Positions 24,258-32,500 of a stretch of 35,464 nucleotides of DNA are shown piece after piece. Within the stretch, counting starts at the first letter, position 1, and each line of letters starts with the position of its first letter. Location of the stretch: the NCBI GenBank assembly GCA_017504735.1, contig JAFVQP010000185.1, positions 1-35,464 on the forward strand, given 5' to 3'. Source of the stretch: Clostridia bacterium. GTDB taxonomy: Bacteria > Bacillota_A > Clostridia > Christensenellales > Borkfalkiaceae. The notes under the pieces are model-generated. The model was not told the origin of the DNA, ran no database searches, and was given only the letters and a program-made list of their open reading frames with translations. The position numbers and the translations under genes were made by a program.

Positions 24258-25259
24258 TTAAATTTTCTTTGCAAAACGGTTTAAAAGTTCCTTATCCTGC
24301 AACAACACGCCGCCGCCTAAAACGGTCACAAATTGCGGTTCTTCCGTGATGTGATAACGCATATTCAAGCTTCCTGCGATGTATTGCGGGGCTTGCGTCA
24401 TTTTCATTACGCCACCCGACAGATATGCGCCATTGCGGTGTACCGCCGCCGCTACCTCTGCAGGTAAATGTTTCAAAACGCCCACAGCATATCCTAAAAT
24501 TTGATCCACACACGCGCGAATAGCCGGCTTTAAGTGCATTGACTGCACCGATTTGGATGCTGGTTGATAATCTTCTGTGGAGCTGCCTTCCACCACCATT
24601 GCGCCGCCCGACCCCGCCGCCAAGGATCCGATATTGTTTTTCACCTTTTCAGCCGTCAACTCACCGATGGTCAAATGATGCTCTTCGCGCATCGTTTTCA
24701 TAATACTCTTGTCAATTCTCGCACCGCCGATATTCAGGGCAATCCCTGCAATAATGCCGTTGGCGGAGATTACCGCCGCATTGGCTACGCCGCCGCCGAT
24801 ATCCAAACAAAAAATAGGTTCCGTTTCACTAAGCGCCGCGCCGCCGCCCAAAGCCGCCAAGTATGGCTGTTCGACAAAGCGCACTTTGCGCAAATCGCAC
24901 TCTTCCGCCAAAGCGACGTATTCATTCAACTGTTCATCGCCCAAACCGCAAGGAATACTAATGACAATCAACGCCTTTTTCAATGCCGATTTTGCGATAC
25001 CGATACGCGACAAAAATTCCTGTAACATCTTTGTCGCCAACGCTCTATCCACAATAATACCATCTTGAATGGGTTTTACAATTTGGGTATATTCCGCCGT
25101 TTTGCCGATTAAATTTTTCGCCTCTTTACCGATCGCCTTGATTTCCTGACCGTCGTTTACGGCAATACAGGAAGGCTCGGCAAGGACAATACCGCTGTTG
25201 GTGTCCGCGCGGTAAATTTTCGTCATACTTGACCCAAAATCGATTGCCAGTTTAATCAT
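24258..25259 (-). CDS. MreB-like actin/Hsp70-superfamily protein
   Basis: This 333-residue protein has actin-fold ATPase motifs. Phosphate-1 is DFGSSMTKIY at residues 7-16, phosphate-2 is DIGGGVANAAVIS near 150, and an adenosine-type motif AYLSGGV lies near 285. The length and the segment VKPIQDGIIVDRALATKML (MreB: RPLKDGVIADF) point to the MreB/Mbl family of rod-shape filaments. Phosphate-1 differs from the usual DLGTANT, so a divergent paralogue is likely. It would act under the cytoplasmic membrane in cell-wall patterning. The start ATG 25259 overlaps the last 8 bp of maf, with AAGGGAG as ribosome binding site inside maf. mreCD do not follow. The maf-mreB neighbourhood is common in bacteria, which supports the call. 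Confidence 0.82.
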   Translation of the reverse strand: MIKLAIDFGSSMTKIYRADTNSGIVLAEPSCIAVNDGQEIKAIGKEAKNLIGKTAEYTQIVKPIQDGIIVDRALATKMLQEFLSRIGIAKSALKKALIVISIPCGLGDEQLNEYVALAEECDLRKVRFVEQPYLAALGGGAALSETEPIFCLDIGGGVANAAVISANGIIAGIALNIGGARIDKSIMKTMREEHHLTIGELTAEKVKNNIGSLAAGSGGAMVVEGSSTEDYQPASKSVQSMHLKPAIRACVDQILGYAVGVLKHLPAEVAAAVHRNGAYLSGGVMKMTQAPQYIAGSLNMRYHITEEPQFVTVLGGGVLLQDKELLNRFAKKI

Positions 25260-25833
25260 TGTCGCTCCCTTTTATATCCTTCATCATTTCTTTTACAAGC
25301 TCAAGGGGAAAACCCACCACGTTGGTGTAGCTGCCCTCAATCCTTTGCACCAAACCGCCGTCTTGGATGCCGTACGCCCCAGCTTTATCCATCGGGGAGC
25401 CGCCACGGATATATTCCGCAATCCACTCGTCGGTCAATTCTTCAAAATATACGTCCGTTTTTTCCGCACGCACGTCTACCTGATACCCATTTTCACCTTG
25501 ATGCGCAAAACACACACCCGTATATACCGCATGCGCCTTTCCCGACAGCATTTTCAGCATACGGAACGCATCCGCCGCATCTTTGGGTTTCCCCAATACT
25601 TCACCGTCAAACGCCACCACCGTATCCGAGCCGATGACGATTTTCCCCGCATTTTCAGGACGAAGCGCCACCTCTTTTGCCTTCAGTTCCGCCAAAACCT
25701 TGACCAAAGCTTCTGGGGTGAAATCCCCCTCGACGTTTTCATCAGCGAGGGACGGAATGATTTCAAATGTATCAATAAGCTCCGCTAAAAGTTCCCTGCG
25801 CCGCGGAGACGCGCTTGCCAAAATCCATTTCAT
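25252..25833 (-). CDS. maf: Maf-family nucleotide pyrophosphatase
   Basis: This 193-residue protein, numbered from ATG 25833, begins with the canonical MKWILASASPRRRELL, where the SxSPRR motif binds the triphosphate. Further family signatures are SDTVV with its Asp, GKPKD, and a KAGAYGIQDGG segment near 150. Maf enzymes hydrolyse non-canonical or specific nucleoside triphosphates (dTTP/UTP or m7GTP) to monophosphates and influence septation. The open frame extends 25 codons upstream to 25908, but those residues match nothing in the family and overlap a hairpin, so the shorter start is preferred. A GGTGGGG lies 13 bp upstream, which is rather distant. The gene lies between the Ppx-like gene and mreB-like, overlapping the latter. 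Confidence 0.93.
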   Translation of the reverse strand: MKWILASASPRRRELLAELIDTFEIIPSLADENVEGDFTPEALVKVLAELKAKEVALRPENAGKIVIGSDTVVAFDGEVLGKPKDAADAFRMLKMLSGKAHAVYTGVCFAHQGENGYQVDVRAEKTDVYFEELTDEWIAEYIRGGSPMDKAGAYGIQDGGLVQRIEGSYTNVVGFPLELVKEMMKDIKGSDND

Positions 25834-25865
25834 TGTACTTCGCGTACCCCACCTTGTATTTACGG

Positions 25866-25904
25866 AAAAGCCGCCCATTCCCCTTTTTGCAAGGAAAAGG
25901 CGGC
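25866..25904 (-). terminator. hairpin between the Ppx-like gene and maf, weak terminator or attenuator
   Basis: GCCGCC (25870-25875) pairs with GGCGGC (25899-25904), with an inner CCTT/AAGG stem. On the minus strand it is followed by only four T residues, so read-through into maf is likely. Confidence 0.5.
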
Positions 25905-25919
25905 GCATTTCACTCTACT

Positions 25920-27431
25920 TTACAAAATTTCCAAATTTTTCTTAAATGCACGCTTAAATTCGGGGTTTGCCGCCGCCGCGTCACGGATTTCCAACGCCGC
26001 GTCGCCTGCAACCATCGTCTTCATAATAACCGAATCACCTAAAACGTCACAGTTCAAGCCCGTTACCATACCGCAATGCGTTCTATCCAAGCTTTCTGCG
26101 ATACGGAGCAATACGCCCAATTTTTTCACTGCATCAAGATCTTCATCCGTTACGATACCCTTGTACTTTTGCCATTCAACCATAGGCACGTCTTCGCGGT
26201 TGTGACAACCTGCGACAAACGCCGCCAAAACGATTTCACGGTGCGTTGCACCATAGATGGAAGAGTTCAAAATCGTGTAACAGCTATGCTTTGCGTGGCT
26301 GTAATATTTTATACGCATACCGCAATCGTGCATACTTGCCGCAATCTTCAACACCTTTAAGTATTGACGGGAGAACTTATGCAACACACGAAGCTGTTTG
26401 AAGAGCTGTACGGAAAGTTGCATAACGTGTTCTACGTGTTTAGGGTCGCAACCATAATATTTAATCAAACGGTCAAGCGAATAAGAAAGCACGTCCGAGA
26501 TGGGTTTTTCCATCGTGATGGGCAATGCCTGGTTTACCATCAAGCCTTCGCGCAAACCGCAACCGCCGATGGTAAAGTTTTCAATACTCATATGCGTAAC
26601 GAACGATTTGATAATCGCCATCGCCGCAGGCATAATATCTGCGCGCGCAGGAGAAAGACCTTTGATCTTCTTTCTCTTATCCACGTCAAGTACCTTCAAC
26701 ATATCGTAAATGCCCGTGAAATCTTCCGTGGACATCTTGTAGTTGTGCGCCATTTCCAAAGGATATTTCTTTACCAAACGGTTGATTTTGAAAAGATTTC
26801 TAAACGAACCGCCCACACCGATCATTTGCACTTCAGGGTCAACCTCGGAAAGCCAAGGAATTTTCTTAAGCTGTTCGGTGAAGAACTCTTCAACGTGCAA
26901 AGCCGCTTCTTCAGGGCTTGTATCGTTTACAAACAAATCGGTCAACGTCACTGCGCCGAAAGGCAAGGACGCAAAACCAAGTACGTTTCTTCTGTTGTAA
27001 TAAATAATCTTCGTACTGCCGCCGCCGATTTCCAAAATTAAACCTTTGGGAATATCCATCGAGTTAATAACGCCGCGATATACAAGCAACGCTTCCTCTT
27101 CTTCGGAGAGTACGCGGATCGTGATGTTGCAGCTTACCTGAATTTCATCCAAGAAGGAGCGTTGGTTTTTCGCACGACGAACCGCCGCCGTACCTACCGC
27201 AATAATACGTTCTACCCCGCTTGCATCGCAAAGTCGTTTAAACATTTTTAACGTTCGAATGGTTTCCGCAATACGCTGAGGCTTTAAGAAACCATCTCTA
27301 TCCATATCCTGACCCAAACGAACGCTTTCTTTTAACTCATCCACGACCATGTAATGGCCTTCCGTGAACATATCCACGATAAGCAATCGCGCCGTATTCG
27401 AACCCAAGTCAATAATACCAATTCTTTCCAC
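25920..27431 (-). CDS. ppx: Ppx/GppA-type phosphatase with C-terminal HD-like domain
   Basis: This 503-residue protein begins with the ASKHA motif GIIDLGSNTARLLI. It also has GTAAVRRAKN near 80, SEEEEALLVYRGV near 112 and the second phosphate motif LEIGGGSTKI near 145, followed by GVGGSFRN near 208. These define exopolyphosphatase/guanosine pentaphosphate phosphatases. The C-terminal half (about 310-503) has the helical pattern of the HD-type domain found in long Ppx proteins, including SMHDCGMRI. It would degrade polyphosphate or (p)ppGpp in the cytosol. The start is GTG 27431 with AGAGG 8 bp upstream. It has its own promoter and a leader of about 125 nt. The order ppx-like, maf, mreB-like suggests partial co-transcription past a weak hairpin. 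Confidence 0.92.
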   Translation of the reverse strand: MERIGIIDLGSNTARLLIVDMFTEGHYMVVDELKESVRLGQDMDRDGFLKPQRIAETIRTLKMFKRLCDASGVERIIAVGTAAVRRAKNQRSFLDEIQVSCNITIRVLSEEEEALLVYRGVINSMDIPKGLILEIGGGSTKIIYYNRRNVLGFASLPFGAVTLTDLFVNDTSPEEAALHVEEFFTEQLKKIPWLSEVDPEVQMIGVGGSFRNLFKINRLVKKYPLEMAHNYKMSTEDFTGIYDMLKVLDVDKRKKIKGLSPARADIMPAAMAIIKSFVTHMSIENFTIGGCGLREGLMVNQALPITMEKPISDVLSYSLDRLIKYYGCDPKHVEHVMQLSVQLFKQLRVLHKFSRQYLKVLKIAASMHDCGMRIKYYSHAKHSCYTILNSSIYGATHREIVLAAFVAGCHNREDVPMVEWQKYKGIVTDEDLDAVKKLGVLLRIAESLDRTHCGMVTGLNCDVLGDSVIMKTMVAGDAALEIRDAAAANPEFKRAFKKNLEIL

Positions 27432-27563
27432 TTATTTTACCTCTAACTTTCTTACCTTTTCAAAAGCCCTCATCACAAAGCTTTTGCCTATATTCTTACG
27501 TATTAAGGGTGATTTCTAACAATTTTGCCGATTTCGCCCCTTTTCCCCATTTTATTTGCAATT

Positions 27564-27592
27564 AGTTTACCACATAAAATGCATTTTGTAAA
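27564..27592 (-). promoter_or_regulatory. promoter of the Ppx-like gene with upstream A/T tracts
   Basis: On the minus strand, TTTACA (27587-27592), 17 bp and TAAACT (27564-27569), each a moderate match. The segment upstream (TGAAAAATTTTCCAAAA) resembles the UP element of the ncRNA promoter. The palindrome CGTGCAA-T-TTGCACG at 27663-27677 lies further upstream, of unknown meaning. Confidence 0.6.
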
Positions 27593-27685
27593 TACCCTTT
27601 TGGAAAATTTTTCAGGGATTTCTTATTTTTTTCTTATTTTGTATAAAATAAGGCAAATTTTTCGTGCAATTTGCACGCGTGTAAA

Positions 27686-27722
27686 ACAAAAAAACACTCC
27701 GCACACCCTCAGCGTACGGAGT
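27686..27722 (-). terminator. rho-independent terminator of the HAD phosphatase gene
   Basis: On the minus strand, ACTCCGTACGC pairs with GTGTGCGGAGT (including G-T pairs) and is followed by a run of seven T. It lies directly after the HAD stop codon. Confidence 0.88.
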
Positions 27723-27728
27723 TTTGTT

Positions 27729-28385
27729 TTATTCACTTAACAATAATGTCTGCAATCCCTTGAAATCGTCAAAGACGTAGGTAGGGTTAGACAAAAGAAA
27801 TTCCTCATCGTTTTCCGCATAGCCAACCTTGAGCAAAGCGCAATCCATACCATGTACCTTCGCCCCTTCCGCATCATGAAAACGATCCCCGACCATCAAA
27901 CATTCGTCCGCGCTTGCGCCCAAGCGTTTCATTGCCTCGGCAATCACGTCCGCTTTCGTGGGCAAGCTACCGTCGATTCCACAGCCAACCTCCTCGTCCA
28001 TATAAGGCGCAAACCCAAACATAGCGGAAATTTTCTCGGCATAAACAATGGGTTTCGAGGTCGCAAGCGCAAGCTTATACCCTGCTTCCTTCAAGGCTTT
28101 TAAGGTATCCAACGCCCCATCGATTGCGGCGTTTTCCTGCCATCCGATTACGGCATATCTCTCACGGTATTTTGCCGTCGCAATCCTTGCCGTTTCCTCA
28201 TCCATACCAAAATAATTTTGGAAGGAATACATCAACGACGGACCGATACAGCGACGCAGTTGTTCCATCTTCGGCTCTTCCAGCCCCATCTTCTCCAACG
28301 CATAGCGGAAACATCCGTAAATGCCTGGGTGCGAATGGGTCAGCGTGCCGTCTAAATCAAATAAAATATAACGATATTTCTTCAT
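27729..28385 (-). CDS. HAD-family phosphatase, phosphoglycolate phosphatase-like
   Basis: This 218-residue protein, numbered from ATG 28385, has HAD motif I as FDLDGTLTHS at 9-18 (nucleophile Asp 10, acid/base Asp 12). Motif II is the Thr-Ser pair in LALATSKP near 108, followed by the conserved Lys region. Motif IV is MVGDRFHDAEGA near 170. The helical cap between motifs I and II is of subclass I, typical of PGP/Gph and PpaX relatives. It should dephosphorylate a small phosphorylated metabolite. The start is chosen from the promoter: the longer frame from GTG 28406 lies upstream of the -10 box. ATG 28385 is only about three bases from the predicted transcription start, so the mRNA is effectively leaderless. 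It is monocistronic. Confidence 0.9.
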   Translation of the reverse strand: MKKYRYILFDLDGTLTHSHPGIYGCFRYALEKMGLEEPKMEQLRRCIGPSLMYSFQNYFGMDEETARIATAKYRERYAVIGWQENAAIDGALDTLKALKEAGYKLALATSKPIVYAEKISAMFGFAPYMDEEVGCGIDGSLPTKADVIAEAMKRLGASADECLMVGDRFHDAEGAKVHGMDCALLKVGYAENDEEFLLSNPTYVFDDFKGLQTLLLSE

Positions 28386-28394
28386 AACGGTGGT

Positions 28395-28423
28395 ATTATA
28401 GCACACTCTTTTTTCTTTGTCAA
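28395..28423 (-). promoter_or_regulatory. consensus promoter of the HAD gene, embedded in the end of the upstream gene
   Basis: On the minus strand, TTGACA (28418-28423), 17 bp and TATAAT (28395-28400). The TGA stop codon of the upstream TauE-like gene lies within the -35 box. The ATG follows the -10 box after exactly nine bases. Confidence 0.9.
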
Positions 28424-28791
28424 TCCTTTTGTGTTTTCAAAGCGCGAAAAGCGGTTATAAACGCCAACACAATAAGAAAAACGCCAAAGCCTTTGCGTAA
28501 AATTGCCGAAGGCAATACGGAGGCGGACCATGCACCGAGCGCAGACAAAGCAAGGGCGGGCAAAACGCCCCACAGCAGCCCTTTCGTTTCCACCAAACCG
28601 TTGTCTGCGTGGGTTTTTAACGCCCCCAAACTCATCGGAAAAAAAGCAAACAAGTTGGCGCATTGCGCTATCTTTTGTTCCACACCGCCAATGAGGACGA
28701 GAAGGGGTATCGTAACCGTACCGCCGCCCATGCCCATACCTGCAGGAATACCGCCTAAGAAACCGAGAAGTAGATACAAGTAGAAGTTCAT
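28420..28791 (-). CDS. half-size TauE/SafE-family membrane protein, second of a pair
   Basis: This 123-residue protein, numbered from ATG 28791, has four hydrophobic segments and the TauE/SafE glycine signature GGIPAGMGMGGGTVTIPLL near the start. Full-length family members have two such halves (about 250 residues) and export sulfite or organosulfur anions. Here the halves are separate genes, and this one probably pairs with the product of 28992-29357. The frame extends to 28818, but those codons lie in the repeat array, so the ATG at 28791 is preferred. No ribosome binding site is visible upstream of it; the repeat array occupies that position. The transported substrate is unknown. Confidence 0.82.
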   Translation of the reverse strand: MNFYLYLLLGFLGGIPAGMGMGGGTVTIPLLVLIGGVEQKIAQCANLFAFFPMSLGALKTHADNGLVETKGLLWGVLPALALSALGAWSASVLPSAILRKGFGVFLIVLAFITAFRALKTQKD

Positions 28792-28797
28792 ATGTAA

Positions 28798-28995
28798 GTG
28801 AAGTTGTGGCAATGCCACAGTGAAGTTGGCTTCGCCAGTGAAGTTGTCCCTTATGGTACAGTGAAGTTTTTACTGCGTAAAAGTTATGGCTATTATAAAT
28901 ATCAGCAATCACTTGCCGACAAGCAAACTTCACTTTGCGGAAGGCAAAACTTCACTTATACAATAAACTTCACTTTGCGGAACGCAAAACTTCAC
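28798..28995. repeat. 198-bp array of eight GTGAAGTT repeats (four direct, four inverted) spaced by mini-hairpins
   Basis: GTGAAGTT occurs at 28798, 28820, 28838 and 28861. Its complement AACTTCAC occurs at 28926, 28948, 28966 and 28988. Most spacers (10-15 nt) are themselves palindromic: TGGCA-A-TGCCA, TGGC-TTCG-CCA, TTGCG-GAA-CGCAA. The whole block can fold into one long stem pairing left with right copies, or into separate hairpins. The centre contains TTTTAC-TGC-GTAAAA and CTTG-CCGA-CAAG. It lies exactly between the two TauE half-genes. The last copy supplies the stop codon of the first. Confidence 0.9.
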
Positions 28996-29357
28996 TTAAA
29001 CATCAAAAACGCCCCTGCCGCCGCCTGCAATATCGCAAAGGTCAAATTCACCCCTTTCACGGGCATTTTTCCCAGTAATTTTGCTCCCAAAAAACCGCCT
29101 GCCGTCACCCCAATCGCCGTAGGAATTAATACCCCGCCCTCATAATACCCTTTCACCGCATACAAAATAAACGACAAAAGCGATATCGGTAAAATCCACA
29201 AAATCGCCGTCGCGTGCGCCCGTTTTTCCTCTAACCCGATCCGCTGTAAAAGGGGCACCGCAATCATTCCGCCGCCACCGCCAAACAAACCGTTCGCAAT
29301 CCCTACCGCCATACCGCACACGATACTTTGTCCATTTTGTATCCAACTTTTTTCCAT
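28992..29357 (-). CDS. half-size TauE/SafE-family membrane protein, first of a pair
   Basis: This 121-residue protein, numbered from ATG 29357, has AGGGG about 6 bp upstream. It has four hydrophobic segments and the glycine-rich family signature GIANGLFGGGGGMIAVPLL, equivalent to the one in the partner gene downstream. It is half the usual length, so a functional transporter would need two chains (inference). The last codons (FK-stop) run into the repeat array, which provides the TGA. A TATAAT sits about 14 bp before the ribosome binding site, but no good -35 box matches it. The frame upstream to 29375 would remove the ribosome binding site spacing and is not preferred. Confidence 0.85.
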   Translation of the reverse strand: MEKSWIQNGQSIVCGMAVGIANGLFGGGGGMIAVPLLQRIGLEEKRAHATAILWILPISLLSFILYAVKGYYEGGVLIPTAIGVTAGGFLGAKLLGKMPVKGVNLTFAILQAAAGAFLMFK

Positions 29358-29437
29358 AATTTCCCCTATATACATTATATAATGCGCATTTTTTTGAAAA
29401 ATATCAAACTTTTTCTTCGTTTTCGTGGTATAAATGC

Positions 29438-29466
29438 TTGCAAAGAGTTTAATTTTGTATTAAAAT
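29438..29466 (+). promoter_or_regulatory. probable promoter of the double-anchored lipoprotein gene
   Basis: TTGCAA (29438-29443), 17 bp and TAAAAT (29461-29466) give a moderate match. The predicted start near 29473 would put the nested stem-loop at the very 5' end of the mRNA, with a leader of about 100 nt. Confidence 0.55.
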
Positions 29467-29475
29467 AGTAAGGTG

Positions 29476-29538
29476 TAGTATAGCCCAAGCTGTAAACTCG
29501 CCTTTTTGCGCGAAAAACAGCAACAAACCGCTATACTA
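29476..29538 (+). promoter_or_regulatory. nested three-tier stem-loop in the 5' leader
   Basis: Outer arms TAGTATAGC (29476-29484) and GCTATACTA (29530-29538) are perfect 9-bp complements. Inside them GCTGT pairs with ACAGC, and inside that TCGC pairs with GCGA. All three stems share one axis, separated by small internal loops. It lies about 30 bp before the ribosome binding site. It may stabilise the mRNA 5' end or be a regulatory leader. I do not recognise a known riboswitch. Confidence 0.55.
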
Positions 29539-29570
29539 GGATAAGAAAAACTAAACCAAAAGGTGGTTAT

Positions 29571-32500
29571 ATGAGAACAACTAACAACAACCGCAAGAGC
29601 AGATTTCTTGCATTCCTTTTATCGGTAATGATGGTATCGTCCGCAGGCGCAATTTTTGCGTCCTGTAAGGACGGCGGAGAAGATTCCTCTTCTTCCTCTT
29701 CCAGCACTTCCGAAGAAACGGGAGCTACCACAAAAGATGAAGGTGAAATTAAAAACGCAAGCTTTAACTTCACCAAACCTACCAAGTCGACCGTTATCAG
29801 CACGTCCGTTACGGGTTGGAGCGCAGCTGCTTATTCCAACGCGTCCGGTTCTGCAGATTCCAACAAGGCAGACTGCGGTGTTATTAACACTGCTGATTGG
29901 GAATATTGGACAACGGCTAAGTTTGAAAAAGCTGATTTGGAAAAGATGACCGAAGCAGAAGCTATCGAAAAGTGGGACGACTTCAACGTAAAAGACAAGC
30001 TTGCTTATTACGAAATTTGGAAAAATAACAACAAGGATAAAACGATTTCCAAGGATTTCAAGAAATACGAATCCGGTATCAACTCCCTTGATAAAGAAAT
30101 CGATATCCCTACCATTAAAAATCCTGAAACTGCACCTGGTTCGGATGAAGATGATACCAACGTATTGATGATCCACAACCACAACTACGTATCCGGCAAG
30201 AAGGATCAATTGATGGGTACGGCAAGAAAATATACGTCTTCCTCTACCGTTACTATCCCTGCAGGTCAAGCGAAGAAAGTATCCGTTTGGGTATATACCG
30301 ACGCTCTTCAATCGTTGGCAAGCGACGGCACCGTACAGGATGCTGTTGGTAAGGGTGCGTATATCAGCGTAAACCACTCGGTTGGCGGCAAAACCCTTGA
30401 TGCTTACGAAGTAAAGAACATCAACACGAACGGTAAATGGAAAGAATATACCTTCGTGATCAAAGGCTCGTACTACGCAGACACCACCTTCTCGTTGGTA
30501 CTCGGTCTTGGTCAAGGTACGAAATCCGACCGTTTGGATTATGTAAACGGTTACGCATTCTTCGATAATATCACCGTAAGCGAAGTAGAGGATTTCGAAA
30601 CGGAAACGACAGGTTTGACTGCCGCTACCCTCGAAAGCGAAAAATTCGACAAGACGGTTGACGCATATAAGAACCCTACGGCGAATAAGTTCGCAATGAA
30701 CTTCTACGGTGCGCCCAATGCTTGGGATAATAAAAACTTCTCCGCAAGCACCGAATTTAAAGCAACGGCAAGCACCGACGGTTCTTCCGTGAACCCCGAA
30801 GCTGCTGCTACCGACGTGAAGAAGGTATTTGCAAATCAAGCAGCTATTGAAACGGAAAAGGCATCCAACGAATATCTCGGTTACGTTTACGACAACTTCT
30901 TCTATGGTGACGATTTTGTTGAAAACAATGAAGTATTGATGTTCCTTAGCACCAACGGTACCGCTTATACCGCTGAAAAAGCAATGACGTTTGAACTTCC
31001 TGCTACTCAGAAGTATATGGCGATTTCCTTCTTCGTGAAGACTTCCGATTTGAACGGCGGCACGGGCGCAGGCATCACGCTTGTAAACGGCTTGAATAAG
31101 ACTTCCTTCAACGCTATCGATACTTCCGCTTTGGCTGAAGACGAAAAGAACACCACCGACGGTTGGCAACAGGTATTCTTCTTCGTAGAAAGAGATGAAG
31201 ACGCTTCTGACAATGCAATCCCCTTCTATCTCAACCTCAACTACGGTCCTACCGACATCACCTCTTCCGCAACGAAGACCAGCTTTACGCAAGGCTTTGC
31301 AGCATTCTCCAAATTCACCGCATATACGGCAATGACCGAGCTTGAATATGAAGCAGCAGCAACCGGCACCTATGCAAAGAAAGTTGTTTTGAAAGAAGCG
31401 GAAGAAGACAAGGCTGAAGGCAACAACGGTTTCGACAGCGCAGTAGGCGTGCCTTCCGGCGCATTGGAAGATGGTCTTGCAAACCCTCAAAACTACAAGG
31501 GTGTTTACAACGACAACTACCGCGTAAAATTGCCTGAAACGGCTAGCGATTTCAACGACGAACTCTCGAAGCGTACGTACAACAACTACGCAGGCCTGGC
31601 AGGTTTGTTGAATAGAGAATATTTCGCAAACTACACCACGGAAAAGTGGGAAGACCATTTCGGCGATGCAACCCAACCCCTCGTTATTGTAAACGATAAA
31701 AACGCAACGAAGTCCTACGGTTTCATCAGCTCCGCAAAATCTACCGCAGATGAATACACGGCAATTTCTCTTCGTGTGAAGACGGTAAATGCACTTGCTT
31801 CCGTATATCTTGTAGATATGGACGACGAATCTCGTCAATCGATGCTCTCCGTAAGCAGAGGCCTTACCTACTGGTACGATGACGAAGGCAACGTTTGCAC
31901 GGGCGATCCTTCCAAGAACAGCACGACGATTGCATTTAAACTTCAAAAGAACGGTTTGTACAAGGCAAACAAGAACTGGGATGGCTACGACAAGCTCAGC
32001 AGCGAATTGAAAGAAGCTTACTTTGCAAACCTTTCCGCTTATACGTTAAAAGACGGCATCTACTATGCAGCTGACAACAGCGCAAGCCACAGCTACGAAA
32101 AGTACGATTGGAACCGCGAAGTATTCTATACGGGTACGGACGGTATCTACACCGAAGCAAACAACGGCGGCGTACAAGTTTTCGACCTCGCGGACATCAC
32201 CAAATCCGTAGGTGCAAATGGTATTTTGGAAGCTCGTTACCTTCCTGAAGACAAGCAGGAATTGAAGATTGAAAAGATTGATACGAAGGGCGAATGGGCT
32301 TACGTAACCTTCTACATCCGTAAGGGTGCAAACGCAAAGAACTATCGTTTGGAAGTTTGGAGCGGTACGAGAGATGGTGAAACCGTAAACACGACCGCAG
32401 GCGGCTACGTTGCATTCGACACCAACAACCCTGGTACGGCATCTGAAAACTTCGCATTGTCCGAAGATTACAAGGCTAACGAACAGGTTGAATGGTTCGA

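Noticed and set aside
28798..28995. CRISPR array
   Set aside because: The repeats are only 8 bp, half are inverted, and the spacers are palindromic and 10-15 bp. There are no cas genes.
29619..31946. 775-codon open frame antisense to the surface protein
   Set aside because: It is rich in Cys, Val and Phe, as expected from complementing the Ala/Asn/Glu codons of the real gene; it has no start signal.
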